A DNA stretch of 64,000 nt from Enoplolaimus lenunculus (taxonomy: Eukaryota > Nematoda > Enoplea > Enoplida > Thoracostomopsidae): assembly GCA_030248215.1 (NCBI GenBank), contig JASANG010000864.1, positions 186,001 to 250,000 of the forward strand, given 5' to 3'. Shown here in pieces: positions 46,773-63,856 of this stretch. A model generated the notes under the pieces. It did not search any database and had not been told where the DNA came from. It was given only the letters and a program-made list of their open reading frames with translations. The translations under genes and the position numbers were made by a program. Numbering within the stretch: the stretch's first letter is position 1; each line of letters starts with the position of its first letter.

Positions 46773-47373
46773 TGCGTAATTGTGGACCGCGCTTCAGCCG
46801 ATTCTGAGCAGCGGTTCAGCCGATATATATGCAATTGCACACAAAACAGGTTTTGGTTATTTTTTTATTTTTACCAAAATTGCTTATCTGCGTTGCGACG
46901 TATATTCACCGAAACAAAAAATGCTACTGAGCCGACTGACTATCAAACCAGATTCGCACTGGATAAACATTTTGTAGATTAGAATCGAATACAAAAAGCA
47001 GCGGTTGACTTTTCGTTTTAACTCTTCATTCAAGAGATTTTCACTGCCGTTCGTTCGATCAGGAAATTTTGCTGGAAATATGTTGATGTTGGTTGTGAAT
47101 GTTGCAAAAATGTTGACAATTCTTTGTTTTAATATGTAAAAATTGGTTTGAAAGCAAAATATATAGGAAAAAGAGGTCAGTTAAGTTCCTATCTTTATTA
47201 CTATTAAACACGAGATTATAAATTGAGACCGCCAAAGAAAAGAAAACTTTAATTGATATTATCCGAGTAAATTTAGTCATATTTTTGTGGAATTTTGCGT
47301 TTAAGTTCTGGACATGGTACCTCTGCGCAATATCATTTGCTACACCTTAAAAAGGCTTTTATGATAAATAGCT

Positions 47374-47562
47374 GGGTCCATGTACTTTTAGGGCCGTCAC
47401 AGGTTTCTGGAGGGTCTGTAAACAAGTAGGCTTACATTTTAGACTGAATTTTTTGCTTCGGCTTTAAGACTTAGAAATACCCATTTCAACACCTAGGATT
47501 AGACTTGGGGTTTAGGAATACGCTTAATCTACTGTTATGACCCTAAAAGTAACATTGGCCGC
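47374..47562. mobile_element. GGCC/TTAGGC MITE, CTTTTAGGG subfamily
   Basis: GTCCATGTACTTTTAGGGCC at left, GACCCTAAAAGTAACATTGG at right; decayed hexamers between. No intact target duplication seen. Confidence 0.75.
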
Positions 47563-48454
47563 ATTTTTAGTATGTCAAAATAAAAACTCTCGAATCAATT
47601 GAAGTCCCCTTAACTAAGGGGAAACCTATAAATGACCTTAAAGTCTGATCACAAAGGCGGTTTCTTTTTTGGCAGGGAATATCCATTCAAGTTATCCTAA
47701 TAAAAATCGCGTGATGTTTTGTATTGAACAACTGTTTGCTTGCTTAAATTTAAATTTTCGTTTAGCATTCGTCTATAAAATTTGAATCGGTTCGCGTTAA
47801 AATATTTTTAGATTTATAGTTCGAGGGTAAACAGTGTTGATGGTAACTTTAATATACTGGCGGATGTTAAATATAATCCAGTATAACACTAAATTACACT
47901 TTAATACCGCATCCTATTTATGAATTAATTACAAGAGCATTTATGGTAAATTACAAGAGTAATGCAAACAGTGAAATATGATAAAGCGATTAATGCACTT
48001 GAAACCGGCGATAGAAACGCAATTGCAAATAATGTTTATATTTAAATGTATAGTGTGCAAACAAAACGCAGTATTGTGCAATTAGCACTCGACTCTAAAT
48101 GCCAGATTGTCTCTAAATTAGTCAGAAACGTTTTAATTTTAAGCAACTAAAGCTTAGTCGAACCATTTATAACAATATTATAATTAATTCTGCTAGCTAA
48201 GTGATTTTGCGGGTTAAATTTCAATATGAAACGGTAAAGCGATGAATACTTTGTGCTCTGCAAATAACTAGCGGACATGCTGAAGCTTAAGTTGTGGCAT
48301 AGTTCAGAATTTACTTGGATGCTGCTGCAAACAGGTTAAATTAAATGTTTATGGTATCTGTTTAATCGGGTTTATAAATAGTAATCATAGAATTTTTTAC
48401 TTATATCTTATTAGGCAGCATTGACTGGATTTAATACGTCATATATTGGTATAT

Positions 48455-48485
48455 ATATTTATTTATTTATTTATTTATTTATATA
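48455..48485. repeat. (ATTT)n microsatellite
   Basis: Run of TATT/ATTT tetranucleotides. Confidence 0.9.
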
Positions 48486-49029
48486 TGCATGTATTGTTTT
48501 CTAAACAAACTAACATAGCAGCTGACAAGATTTCCGACTGAAAGGTGCAATATTTGTATCAAATTATTACCGCCCAACAGGCATTTGGCCTCAGATAGTT
48601 AATAGGTATTAGATTTATTTAATATTTGGGCTTCTGATATGATAATCATCACGAATCGTTCCGTTCCCAAATTTCAAGTTTTAAAGTGTTTAATTTTTGT
48701 AGACTTTACGCTCTCTTCGTTCCCAAAATTTCTATATCAACATGAATATAATGCGAGTATAACGATTTCTGCCTCATACACGCGTCAATCTACGTGTTCA
48801 AGTAAAAAGCTTTTTTCATATTTCCAGCTCTGTGAAACTCTCACATTATTTTTTTGCAAGAAATACGGATGGCAGTTTAAGATACTTAATCCAAAATCGC
48901 TAAGTTGTAGATATATATTTTTAAAACACGTGAAGCATAGTAAAATACCGCAGCAATCAATTTATCATTTTAACCATGCGCTTGTGCTTTCTTGGCCACT
49001 AATTGCAGGCAAGTTAAAAACATGACGCC

Positions 49030-49180
49030 AGTATTAGAAGCCTAAGCTTAAGCCTAAGCGTAAGAATGAGTTTATTCCTAAGCCTAAGCCTTAAGCCTAA
49101 GCTTAAGACAAGCCAAAAAATTAGTCTAAAGCTTAAGCTACTCTATTCTAGTCCCACAGAAAAACGTTTCGCCCCTGATG
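49030..49180. mobile_element. GGCC/TTAGGC MITE adjoining a terminal-repeat array
   Basis: CCTAAGCTTAAGCC hexamers, core AAAAAATTAGTCTAAAGC and right part CCCACAGAAAAACGTTTCGC. Its right end continues into the tandem array 49185-49375. Confidence 0.8.
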
Positions 49181-49184
49181 TTTA

Positions 49185-49375
49185 CATGGGCAAAACGTCC
49201 CGCCCTGATGTTTCCTTGGGCAAAACGTCGCGCCCCTGATCTTTACATGGGCAAAACGTCCCGCTCCTGATCTTTAGAGGGCAAAACGCCCCGCCCCTGA
49301 TTTTTACATGGGCAAAACTCCCCGCCCCTGATCTTTACATGGGCAAACCGTCCCGCCCCTGATCTTTACATGGGC
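49185..49375. repeat. ~33-bp tandem array made of a MITE terminus (about 6 units)
   Basis: Each unit is GGGCAAAACGTCCCGCCCC + TGATCTTTACAT, i.e. the right end of the GGCC/TTAGGC MITE joined head to tail. The last unit ends in the normal CATGGGCC terminus. Confidence 0.92.
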
Positions 49376-50510
49376 CGCAATGTGTATAGGTACATGATGA
49401 AGTGTTCCGTTTAAAGATGTATTTGTATAAGTACTATAATTTCCTCAAAATAGTAGCTACAGTTGATTTTACTAAGTTGTATTTTCAAATGTTAAAGTTT
49501 AAATTCCTCAATATACGACTGCAGATTAACACTTTAAACCTTTCAAACCGCTAGTAAATAGAATACCAGCTTCATTTTTATAAAGTTCGTTTATTAAGTA
49601 CACAAGTACTTAAAATATACGTCAATTTGAATGCTACTTCAAACTTTATTTATATTTGCTATATTAAAAATAATATATTTACTCTGGTGATTTAAATATT
49701 TATTAACGCTCAATTATAATACCTACACCTTACAATACTCTACGAGACCTTTAGTTTACGTACTAGAAAAGTTCAAAATACGTCTTCAAAAAAACTCTAA
49801 CACTGATGCCATGAAATATACTTTTTTCAAATTCTCATCGTTCGCGTTAAACTTGTAAAAACAAATTTCAACTGGACACTGAGAAATGGATTAAAGTTTG
49901 AAATGTGTGAAAAAGTTTAAGCCGATGGTCAAAAACTAAACTGTGACAACGTTTCGTTATGATTGTTTTTAAAAGAGAAAACGTCTATTTTCGGAATACT
50001 TTAATTTTTGAAGTTGTACCTTTTTTATCGAGTTTTACTTTACGGAATTCAACGGGTGCGAGAGTAATTTTTTGGAGTCTCAGGTCGAATCTGGGTTGAT
50101 TTCAACGATTGTCACCATTTGCGTTTTACTTACTTAGGAATCATGCTAAAAACAAACTGTTTGACTGAAAGTCAACGGTATGGTTACCGCGAAGTAAACA
50201 CCCTGAAGCACCAACAGTGAAATGATAACATTTGTTTCATGTTTTTGGATCGTTTTTAGGTCTCCATGAGCGCACGTACCGACTCATGATTTCCTACAGG
50301 TGACTCAAGCGAATTTTCGTTGACCAGAAACGCATCCAAAAGGTCAACTGAACGTTGCATTTTTACAAACAGCTCTGGCCGTAAACGCGCGTATGACAAA
50401 TTTTACTGGTATGGTTTCATTCATGCGTTGAAGTTCGCACCATTGTTTTCTGCTAAAAGAACTACAAAAACTCAGTTTTGATTGGACGATTTGTTTAGCT
50501 TTCACGCCCA

Positions 50511-50799
50511 TGTAAACATCAGGGGAGGAACGTTTTCATGTGAGACATGAATAGAATAAGCTTAAGCTTTAGACTAATTTTGTTGGTTGGCTTATGTTTA
50601 GGCTTAAGCTTAGGCTTAGGAATATATATGCTCATTCTTACGCTTAGGCTTAGGCATAGGCTTAGGAATATGCTCATTCTTACGCTTAGGCTTAGGCTTA
50701 GGCTTAGGAATATGCTCGTTTTTACGCTTAGGCTTAGGCTTAGGCTAGGAATATGCTTGTAATACTGTTCCGCACTTGTTTTTTTGCATTGGCCACCTT
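50511..50799. mobile_element. GGCC/TTAGGC MITE with four hexamer blocks
   Basis: GCCCATGTAAACATCAGGGG at left, TTTTTTTGCATTGGCC at right. Four blocks of GGCTTAGGCTTAGG separated by GGAATATGCTCATTCTTACG. Flanks AGCTTTCA / ACCTTTTA agree at 6 of 8. Confidence 0.85.
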
Positions 50800-51330
50800 T
50801 TATGCAAAAGATAGAAAAGTGTCGCCAAAACATACCAAAAACAAAACTCAGAATATTTTCAATTATTTTTCAACCTTCTTATAACAGAAAAATTGTTCTA
50901 TGAACTAAAAGTAAAATACTAGAAAACATAAATCTCGCGTAGTTTCGGCTATTTCATGTTTACATTACTGTTCAATTCGAGGAAGCAGAAATCTGCTAAT
51001 TGGACTAAAAAGGTCTGGATCCCTATAGACACAGGATCAATTCTGACTCACTCGGCCAACATCTCACTTTTCCAACAGTTAACTTTAGCACGAACTAATT
51101 TCTGTAATACCGGGTACCGGATACATGCGCTGCCTAACTTTCTAAACGAACGAGTAAAGAAGTACTTTGACAAGTTTTGTATAACCTGATTGATTATACA
51201 AGTATTTGCAGAATTAGAGTTAACCGGCCATCCAAATTAGAAATGAAATATTTTGGTTTATAAAAAGACACATGCGAATTAGATTGCTATATGGTTAATT
51301 TTTAATACACAAGACACACTTTTTAAGTCA

Positions 51331-52287
51331 CCTTTACGATCCAGTGGCTCTCCGCGGCGGATCCATGATTTTAGGGAGGATACGTTTTGTCAAACCTTTA
51401 CGACCCAGTCGCTATCCGTGGCGGATCCAGGACTTTAGGGTGGATCCGTTTTGTAAAACCTTTACGATCCCGTCGCTCTCAGTGGCGGATCCACGATTTT
51501 AGGGAGGTTACGTTTTGTAAAACCTTTACGACCCAGTCTCTCTCAGTGGCGGATCCAGGATTTTAGGGAGGATCCGTTTTGTAAAACCTTTACGATCCAG
51601 TCGCTCTCAGTGGCGAATCCAGGATTTTAGGGAGGATCCGTTTTGTAAAACCTTTACAATCCAGTCGCTATCCGTGGCGGATCCAGGACTTTAGGGTGGA
51701 TCCGTTTTGTAAAACCTTTACGATCCCGTCGCTCTCAGTGGCGGATCCACGATTTTAGGGAGGTTACGTTTTGTAAAACCTTTACGACCCAGTCGCTCTC
51801 AGTGGCGGATCCAGGATTTTAGGGAGGATCCGTTTTGTAAAACCTTTACGATCCAGTCGCTCTCAGTGGCGGATCCAGGATTTTAGGGAGGATCCGTTTT
51901 GTAAAGCCTTTACGATCCAGTCGCTCTCAGTGGCGGTTCCAGGATTTTAGGGAGGATCCGTTTTGTAAAACCTTTACGATCCAGTCGCTCTCAGTGGCGG
52001 ATCCAGGATTTTAGGGAGGATCCGTTTTGTAAAACCTTTACGATCCAGTCGCTCTCAGTGGCGGATCCACGATTTTAGGGAGGTTACGTTTTGTAAAACC
52101 TTTACAATCCAGTCGCTCTCAGTGGCGGATCCAGGATTTTAGGGAGGATACGTTTTGTCAAACCTTTACGATCCAGTCGCTCTCAGTGGCGGATCCAGGA
52201 TTTTAGGGAGGATACGTTTTGTCAAACCTTTACGATCCAGTCGCCTTCAGTGGCGGATCCAGGATGTTAGGGTGGATACATTTTGTC
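51331..52287. repeat. 64-bp minisatellite, about 15 copies
   Basis: Unit words CCTTTACGATCCAGTCGCTC, CAGTGGCGGATCCAGGATTT and GGGAGGATCCGTTTTGTAAA; starts 51587, 51651 and 51715 give a period of 64. Higher-order structure is suggested, because the variants ACTTTAGGGTGG and GATTTTAGGGAGG recur in the same order. Flanked by AT-rich DNA; no open frame across units (64 is not a multiple of 3). Confidence 0.95.
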
Positions 52288-54014
52288 TTGCGAAATTTTA
52301 CAAGTTTTGAACCGCGATTTTTAGCGAATTTTTCAATATGTTAAAGATTATTTGATTGCGCAATAAAGTGCAAAATTTTTGAATTTGGGGTTATAATCTC
52401 GTGTATTTTTCACCCACTTGACCAGACAACAAGTTTCAAGCTTCAAGTGAACTCTTTGGATCAGCCCAAATTTTCAGTACGGCAGCGCCAGTGGGGAGAT
52501 ACATCCTCCGTGGATCCACCACCGAGTGCTCCTCTTTAACTAGGGCACGCCAGTAGCCAAGTCACCCTGCTAGGGGTGATAAAACGTTTTTCAGGAGGGA
52601 CATAACAAGGGTATTCGATGACTTACAAATACAAGGTTGAAATGTTTGTAGGTGGCCAAAATTCTTACAGGATGTTGAGCTTCCTGGCTTCCCTCTGGCT
52701 ACGAGCCCGAAATGGGGCCCCACAAAAAGAATTATATACATCTCGTATCATCCACGGCACCAACGCGAATCATCAAATAAGGTAGTCTACAGTACCCTTG
52801 AGTTCATTCGTTGGAAAACGACTCATCCGTAAATCTTGAGATTTCACGTATTTCACTCAGCAGTAACTCATATTTTGTCATCGAGACTTTGAAATTCAAT
52901 ATGTCCCAATGCAAATTTAAAAGTCCTATTATTAAATTGAAAAATGGGATTTTAATTTGCACAAATATAATCATCCACTGATATTGCAAACTAATAAATT
53001 TAGCGAAATATTTCCGAACTCTCATACTAATACCTACTTGATTTTATCATTGTCAAGTTTGCTTGTACCCCTACAACGTCTAGCGGCTCCAAAGGGGTAC
53101 CACGGCTGCGCCCCCCGAATAGAGGTGAAATTGAAAATTTTTTACGTTAAGAATTAGTGAAATTAATATTTGTGGCTTCTGGCTTGTGTCGCTCGATAGC
53201 TTTTCGTTTGCTATATTGCGCGCACGACCCAACGTCAGAAATTTCCAACATCCGTCACTGTCCCAAAACCCATTATGAATTTTGAAACTTATAGGATTTG
53301 CGGTAGAACTCGAGTTATTGGCGAGTGCTTTTTGTTATGTGATAATCTTCTCAATATGTCCGGTCTATTTAAATGTATAAAAGATTATCATTTATACTTA
53401 TGTATTATTTTCAATAATAGTTTTGTTATATATTTTGTTTGAAATTGATATTATGGGAATACAACGAAATCCGCTTTTGAGTCGAGTAGGTATTTAATTG
53501 ATTTTGACGTTTCAATGTTCGATATCAGACCCATAAGGCAGTGCTATGCTGGACGAAATCATATTCAGTTAAAATGTTCACAATAATTTGTGTCTGCGGT
53601 AAATAAATGTTTCAATTTTTGTTTAACGTTTGAGTTCACGTTGGTTTCGCTAAATTAATGTTTCTTTTTTAACAAATAAAATGAAAAAATTTAATTGAGA
53701 TCATGAGTTGAAAAATTTTATTTAAAACTACTCAATTTATAAGTTTCTAATTTATATTTGCTAAATTTGCCTTTAAAGCCGGGGAAATATCTGGTTACGC
53801 TACTATCAAAAGGTCACTTAATTGTTCTTGATAGGAATTGGTCGTATATTAGACTTTAAGGGTTCGAATGAGATGACCTTAGGCCTTTATTAGATTTTGT
53901 GGATATTGGCAAGATTTGACGCTCTTAGAAGAGTGCTTTCTGATTTGAGAACGAATATGTTTTGTAACATGTTTCGTTCAAATGAAACATGCGAAGATTT
54001 AGTAATAACATTTT

Positions 54015-54122
54015 GCATATATGTATATATATTATATATACATATACATATATACATATATATATAAATATATATTATATATTTATTTCTTTATTTATTT
54101 ATGTATTTATTTATTTATATAC
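54015..54122. repeat. AT-rich microsatellite: (TA)n then (TTTA)n
   Basis: TATATATA / CATATACATATA runs, then TTATTTATTTATG tetranucleotides. Confidence 0.95.
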
Positions 54123-54269
54123 TCGGTGTGCTCTGGTACGGACACGAATTCTCCGGTCTTATGCCGTTAAAGTTGTGATTAACAGATGGTTCGTTGTCGC
54201 CATTCTATTCGCACAATGTACTTTTCTGCACTGCTTCAATGAATGCTTTTAGTTCTTGGTCTTGGCCAA

Positions 54270-54390
54270 TGTATTGAACAGGTCCGGAACAGCAGTATAG
54301 GAATATTCCTAAGCCAAGCCTAAGCCTAAGCGTAAAAGTGAGCCTATACCTAAACCTAAGCCTAAGTCTAAGCCTAAGCAAAAAACAGCA
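54270..54390. mobile_element. GGCC/TTAGGC MITE, right end lost
   Basis: GGCCAATGTATTGAACAGG left end, CCTAAGCCTAAGCG hexamers, AAGCAAAAAAC core. Confidence 0.75.
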
Positions 54391-56130
54391 TTTCGGATCA
54401 CCACTCCGTTTCCCCGCTGGCTGAAATGGCGTAGGTTTGGTCTTCAAAGCCGGTTATTCCGCTTGGGTTGAAAATCTTACGTATAGCATTCATAATCACT
54501 AACAAGAGTTACACGAGATGACAGCTAGCGTTTGAGCACCTTTCTCGAAGTCTAAGCGTCTTATCAAACCTTTCAATGAAAAGCAAAGCGAAGTTAATCA
54601 GAGATTTAAACGTCAATTTAATGTGAAGGATGAAATTTAAAAATTTGTGAAATGAAACATTTCTCGTTAGTTTAAGCTGTCGAACAAATGAAGTTGAAAA
54701 TTTTTAAAGACTTTTAGGCAAAATTTGTTCAAAAATATAAAATTACTCAAATTTATAATCTGATTTGAAAATTTAAGAACTTGTTTAATATTCGCTTTAA
54801 AATGTTGTCATTTTTGACGCTCGAACCGTGTCAAAAACATGTGGTCGACTGAAAATTTTTTGATGTCACAACCAAAACCAATTGATTAATGAAAGAATTT
54901 GCGAGACGATTTTATATTTTAGTAGCTATGTATTTTCATCAAATTTAAACTGACATCACTATTTTAAAATTTATTTTGAAATTAATTGCAATAATTTAAA
55001 CATTTAATTTTATGCAACATCTAGATATATATCGTATTTTTGAGTAGACTTATCCTAATGCAACAATTATGCATATAACAAAAACATGGTACATGCTATT
55101 TTTAGAGGCATTCTGATTTCGCGCGGATATTAATAGGGTAAGATTAGGCTCTAAAAGATAATTTATTGGATTTAGGCTTAAATTTAGACTTATGGTTAAG
55201 TACGCCAAGGTTTAGGCCAACACGTAAAACTGATTTGGACTGCGATGACAGGTTTTTGAAAGTAACAATAACTAAAAATATAATCTTAAGTCAGCAAATC
55301 AAAGTCAAATTTGTTTTTTCGCTCTGTAAGAACTTTTTCGCCAATCAGGATTTGATTGATGTGTAAAACAAGACTTTAATCAAATGGTCAACGTTTAAGC
55401 ATACCCAAGCCTATTGAAGATCTGTTATATACATTAAAATTTTTAGTTTTGTGACTAAAATTTCAATCAATTATCGACGATAATCTGAACGATTCTACTG
55501 TCGGTCTACTGTGCGTTTTACAAACCTAACGCCAGTGAGAATGGCGGTATGTCGCATATTCGAGGGCAGCGTCAAACCATTTGAAAAAATCGGTATTTAA
55601 CTTCAAAGTTGCCGCATATCTGTTGCGTATTTTTACATCCTAAATGCTTAAGGAGTTCGAGCAGTACAGGTTGCTGTAAAAAAGGTTTATCGAGATATTA
55701 CTACTGCATCATTTCTCACTTATATACTTTATGTTTTGTAGTGCAATTGTGTATTATTTTGTTACGCATTTTATTAACCTAACAGATGCAAAAAAAAGTT
55801 ACTGAGAGCGTTCGGAACGTTTGTGCTTTCATTAAAATTTCCAGCATCAAAGCATATATAACAGTTATAAGCCCGTGTTAATATATATATCCGCAATGCT
55901 CCGTTCATTTATGCACCATCCAGGTTATACTGTGCTCGCAAATGTCAAAAAATGTTCCACCATTTTTATACCTAGCTAAACTACGAACACTCTCTAAAAA
56001 TTATGTTTAAAATTTTGACCTACAAAATAAAATGGCCGGGCAAAAATAGTTTGTAAAAAACTGCACCCGTTTAAAATACAGTGCAAATTGTACGGTCAAT
56101 GTTTAGAAACTGTAGAGTTTAAAAGTTTTT

Positions 56131-56370
56131 TAATTTTTCAAATTTTGGCATGGAAAATTACATTTTGACGAAAAATTTCAAATGTTGGCGGAAAAATTTA
56201 ACTTTTGAGTAGAAAATTTAAATTGTGGCGGGAAAATTTAAATGTTGGCACGAAGTTCTAATTTTGGCGGAAAATTCAAATCTTGACGGGAAAATTCAAA
56301 TTTTGGCGGGAAATTTCAATTTTGGCGGGAAAACATAAATGTTTGCGGGAAACTTAAATTTTAGTCGGAA
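56131..56370. repeat. Degenerate ~22-bp tandem array, TTTTGGCGGGAAA type
   Basis: About ten units of the form AAATTTTGGCGGGAAAATTC, strongly diverged. The best units contain TTTTGGCGGGAAA. Confidence 0.85.
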
Positions 56371-56600
56371 CAATTAATGTAAAGCGTTAAATTCAAATTT
56401 TTCGGTATATTCGAATTCTTGCCCATGAAAAACGCTGTCAAAATACCCTGCCATTTTTCGAAAATGTCTTTAAAATAGTCTGCAAAAAATACAACATATT
56501 AGCTAAACATAGTATGAAAATAATTTCTTTGTGCAAGAAATAACTGTAATTTCACAGCTACTTTCTAATATGGACATTTTTTACATTGGCGAGCGCAGTA

Positions 56601-57202
56601 CACACAAAATAAATTGTCTTAAAATTTCAAGACTCCTACTTTCTTAAATTTTCAAGACATTAATGTCTTGTATATCAGACATCAATAGCCTTAAACAGCT
56701 CAGAAATCGTTTCTTAAGTGGTTAAAACATAAATGTCTTATATTCAAGAAATTGCTATTGCCAATTTATAAGACACAAATTTCTTTCTTTCAAGAAAAGT
56801 TGTCTTTTATTCAAGCATTAATTTTCTGATTTTTATGTATGTAAAAAAAGTTGCTCCGTTTATATTCTTGCGAGAGTATATAAATAATGGAATTTCAAAA
56901 ATATTTTGGGTTGAGCTCAGGTTCCCCAAACTTAAGTTTACGTCTTGGACGTATCTTAGGTTGTAAAAATAGGGTATTGGGTTGAGCTTTAACTCCCAAT
57001 TTTGGAGTCGGTTTCTATGGCAAATCTCTGTGTTTTATTTCAGACATATTTGTCTTATATTTCAGAAACATTTTTTATAATCGTTCATCAAACAAAGTCT
57101 TCAATTTAACACATTTACGTGTGAAAAATTTGAGACCAATATTTCTGAAAAATTTAAGCAACATAAGTCAGACAATATTTCATGAATAGTTTGTTTTGTG
57201 TG
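56601..57202. mobile_element. CACACAAAA-ended MITE (Tc1/mariner-like, TA target)
   Basis: Left CACACAAAATAAATTG, right AGTTTGTTTTGTGTG, each flanked by TA. Interior AAGACATTAATGTCTTG palindromes and a segment GGGTTGAGCTCAGG shared with the 42.5-43.7 kb copy. Confidence 0.85.
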
Positions 57203-58155
57203 TATAACCTGGATGGTGCATTAGTGCATAAAACCACAGTTTGTTTGCAGCTTGTACCGCAAACGATTATTTTTATCGATTCTAATAACGGATTATGTTG
57301 TTTTTTTGCAATTTTTAACTACCTTATCAAATAGGTAATTAATAATCGTTTTAAACTTATTAGCTATGTAATTCTGTCGCTATTAAAATTTATGCGGTTC
57401 GTGTTGACAAAACAATTTCATTTCCAAGCTTATTTAACACATATTAGAGAAGCGAATAGAAACTGCTCTGTCATTTACAGATGTTTCGAGGATAGATTTA
57501 TGTGGAACGATTGAGAAACAACTTGTTTAGATTATAAATAGGCATTAAAATGTCATTTTGTATTACAGCGACAATATAAATCTTTAAATGTGCGAAAGTT
57601 ATCAGTTGCAGAACATTTTGTTCTATGATATTATGCGCAAAACTAAACTTCAGCGCTGTAGCTTTATATATAATCGGGTTTCGCCTTAACTGTCAGTTCA
57701 AATGGATTAAAGTTCAAAATTTTTCAATATAAATATTAGATATTAGCTTCGAGAGATTTTACAGCGAGAAAATCTGATCGAATAATATCTGCTTCAGTTT
57801 TTAAAATTGTCTACTTTTTTGAACACTTGCGCATTATGTAAATGTTTGAATTTGACACGGGCGGAGTCACAGATAGCCAAAATTTTCAGATGCAGTTAAA
57901 GTATATATTAAATTTGTAAGCTCATGACATTGTTTCAATCCCGGACCAGAACTTCGCGAGGGGGTCGGAAGGAGACGCCTCGCGGCAAGAAGATTTTGCC
58001 TCCTATTGAAATGTTTCCGAAACTCCTAACAAAACTATAGGATAAAATCCAGAGCTTGTATTTTTTGTTATATATTAATTGAAGCTTAAAATGTTATTTT
58101 GTATTTGTAGTTTAAGGTTATTACGTTTAACTTTTTATAGCCATATAAACCTCAG

Positions 58156-63106
<4,951 letters not shown>

Positions 63107-63123
63107 GTAAAGCGCTGGGTATA

Positions 63124-63282
63124 ATGGCCAATATTCCTAAATCTAAACATAATCATAAAAATGAGCTTATACATAAGCCTAAGCCTAAGTCTATGCTAAA
63201 AATAGTCGAAAATTTAACTTTACTGTAGTGTAGTCCCGAATAAAAAACGTTGCGCTCCGGAACTTTACATTTGTCGGCACAA
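63124..63282. mobile_element. GGCC/TTAGGC MITE, decayed left end
   Basis: GGCCAATATTCCTAAATC start, AAGCCTAAGCCTAAG hexamers, right end GCTCCGGAACTTTACATTTG. Immediately 3' of the Dbx homeobox exon donor. Confidence 0.75.
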
Positions 63283-63433
63283 CGAAGGTGGTATGTGTTG
63301 TCTTTTGAGCATTGGCGTATCCAGGATTTCATTTCAAGAGGATGTATAAACTTTATCTATTTGTATTTAAAAGGTTTTAGTGTGTGTGAATGGTGATAAA
63401 TATTTTAAAATTCTATGATTGAACAGATTATTT

Positions 63434-63856
63434 GTCCAATGCTACTTTTAGGATCGTAACAGTAGGTTAAGCGCTTTCCTAAGCCTAAGCCTAAGCGTTG
63501 CAAAAGTGTGTTCCTAAGCATAAGCCTAAGCGTAAGCAAAAAAGGTAATCTAGAATCTAAACCTACTCTTGTATACACTCAAAATAATATTTCTGATATT
63601 TAAGAAAATATTTCGTACATTTAAGAAATATAATTAGCATGGCGCACTTGAAAAGTATTTCTGTTATAACTTAAAAGTTTTCAAAAAAGCTTTGAAATAA
63701 AGTCTGAAAATAAACGTTTTTTTAGAAAACTTATCTTAAATATCAGAAAAACTTTTCAGATTTGCCACAGAAAATACTTTTCTGAATAAATTCAGAAATA
63801 CTTTTTTGTGTGTAGACCCGACAGAAACCTGGACGCCACTCAAAGTAACAGGGGCC
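63434..63856. mobile_element. GGCC/TTAGGC MITE carrying a nested MITE
   Basis: GTCCAATGCTACTTTTAGG to CTCAAAGTAACAGGGGCC with exact 8-bp duplication GATTATTT at 63426-63433 and 63857-63864. Interrupted at 63576-63812. Confidence 0.95.
63576..63812. mobile_element. CACTCAAAA/TTTTGTGTG MITE nested at a TA site
   Basis: 237 bp, ends CACTCAAAATAAT and CTTTTTTGTGTG, flanked by TA. Removing it with one TA restores the host element's TTGTATAGACCC, matching the uninterrupted GGGTCTATAAAA of the copy at 23540-23675 (opposite strand). Confidence 0.93.

Larger units (their letters stand above)
41598..58155. other. 16.5-kb region without recognised genes
   Basis: Lies between the divergent VPS25 (minus) and Dbx (plus) genes. 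It holds nested MITEs, tandem arrays (49.19-49.38, 51.33-52.29, 56.13-56.37 kb) and microsatellites. The open frames here (for example 48639-49025 and 50956-51189) have no recognisable domain, splice context or codon bias, and I do not call them genes. Dbx cis-regulatory elements or 5' exons may lie in it, but none was identified. Confidence 0.7.

Noticed and set aside
48639-49025. 128-residue open frame as a gene
   Set aside because: No recognisable domain, AT-driven composition, no partner exons, and it ends at a MITE.
51331-52287. CRISPR array
   Set aside because: Units are contiguous 64-bp repeats with no unique spacers, in a eukaryotic genome.
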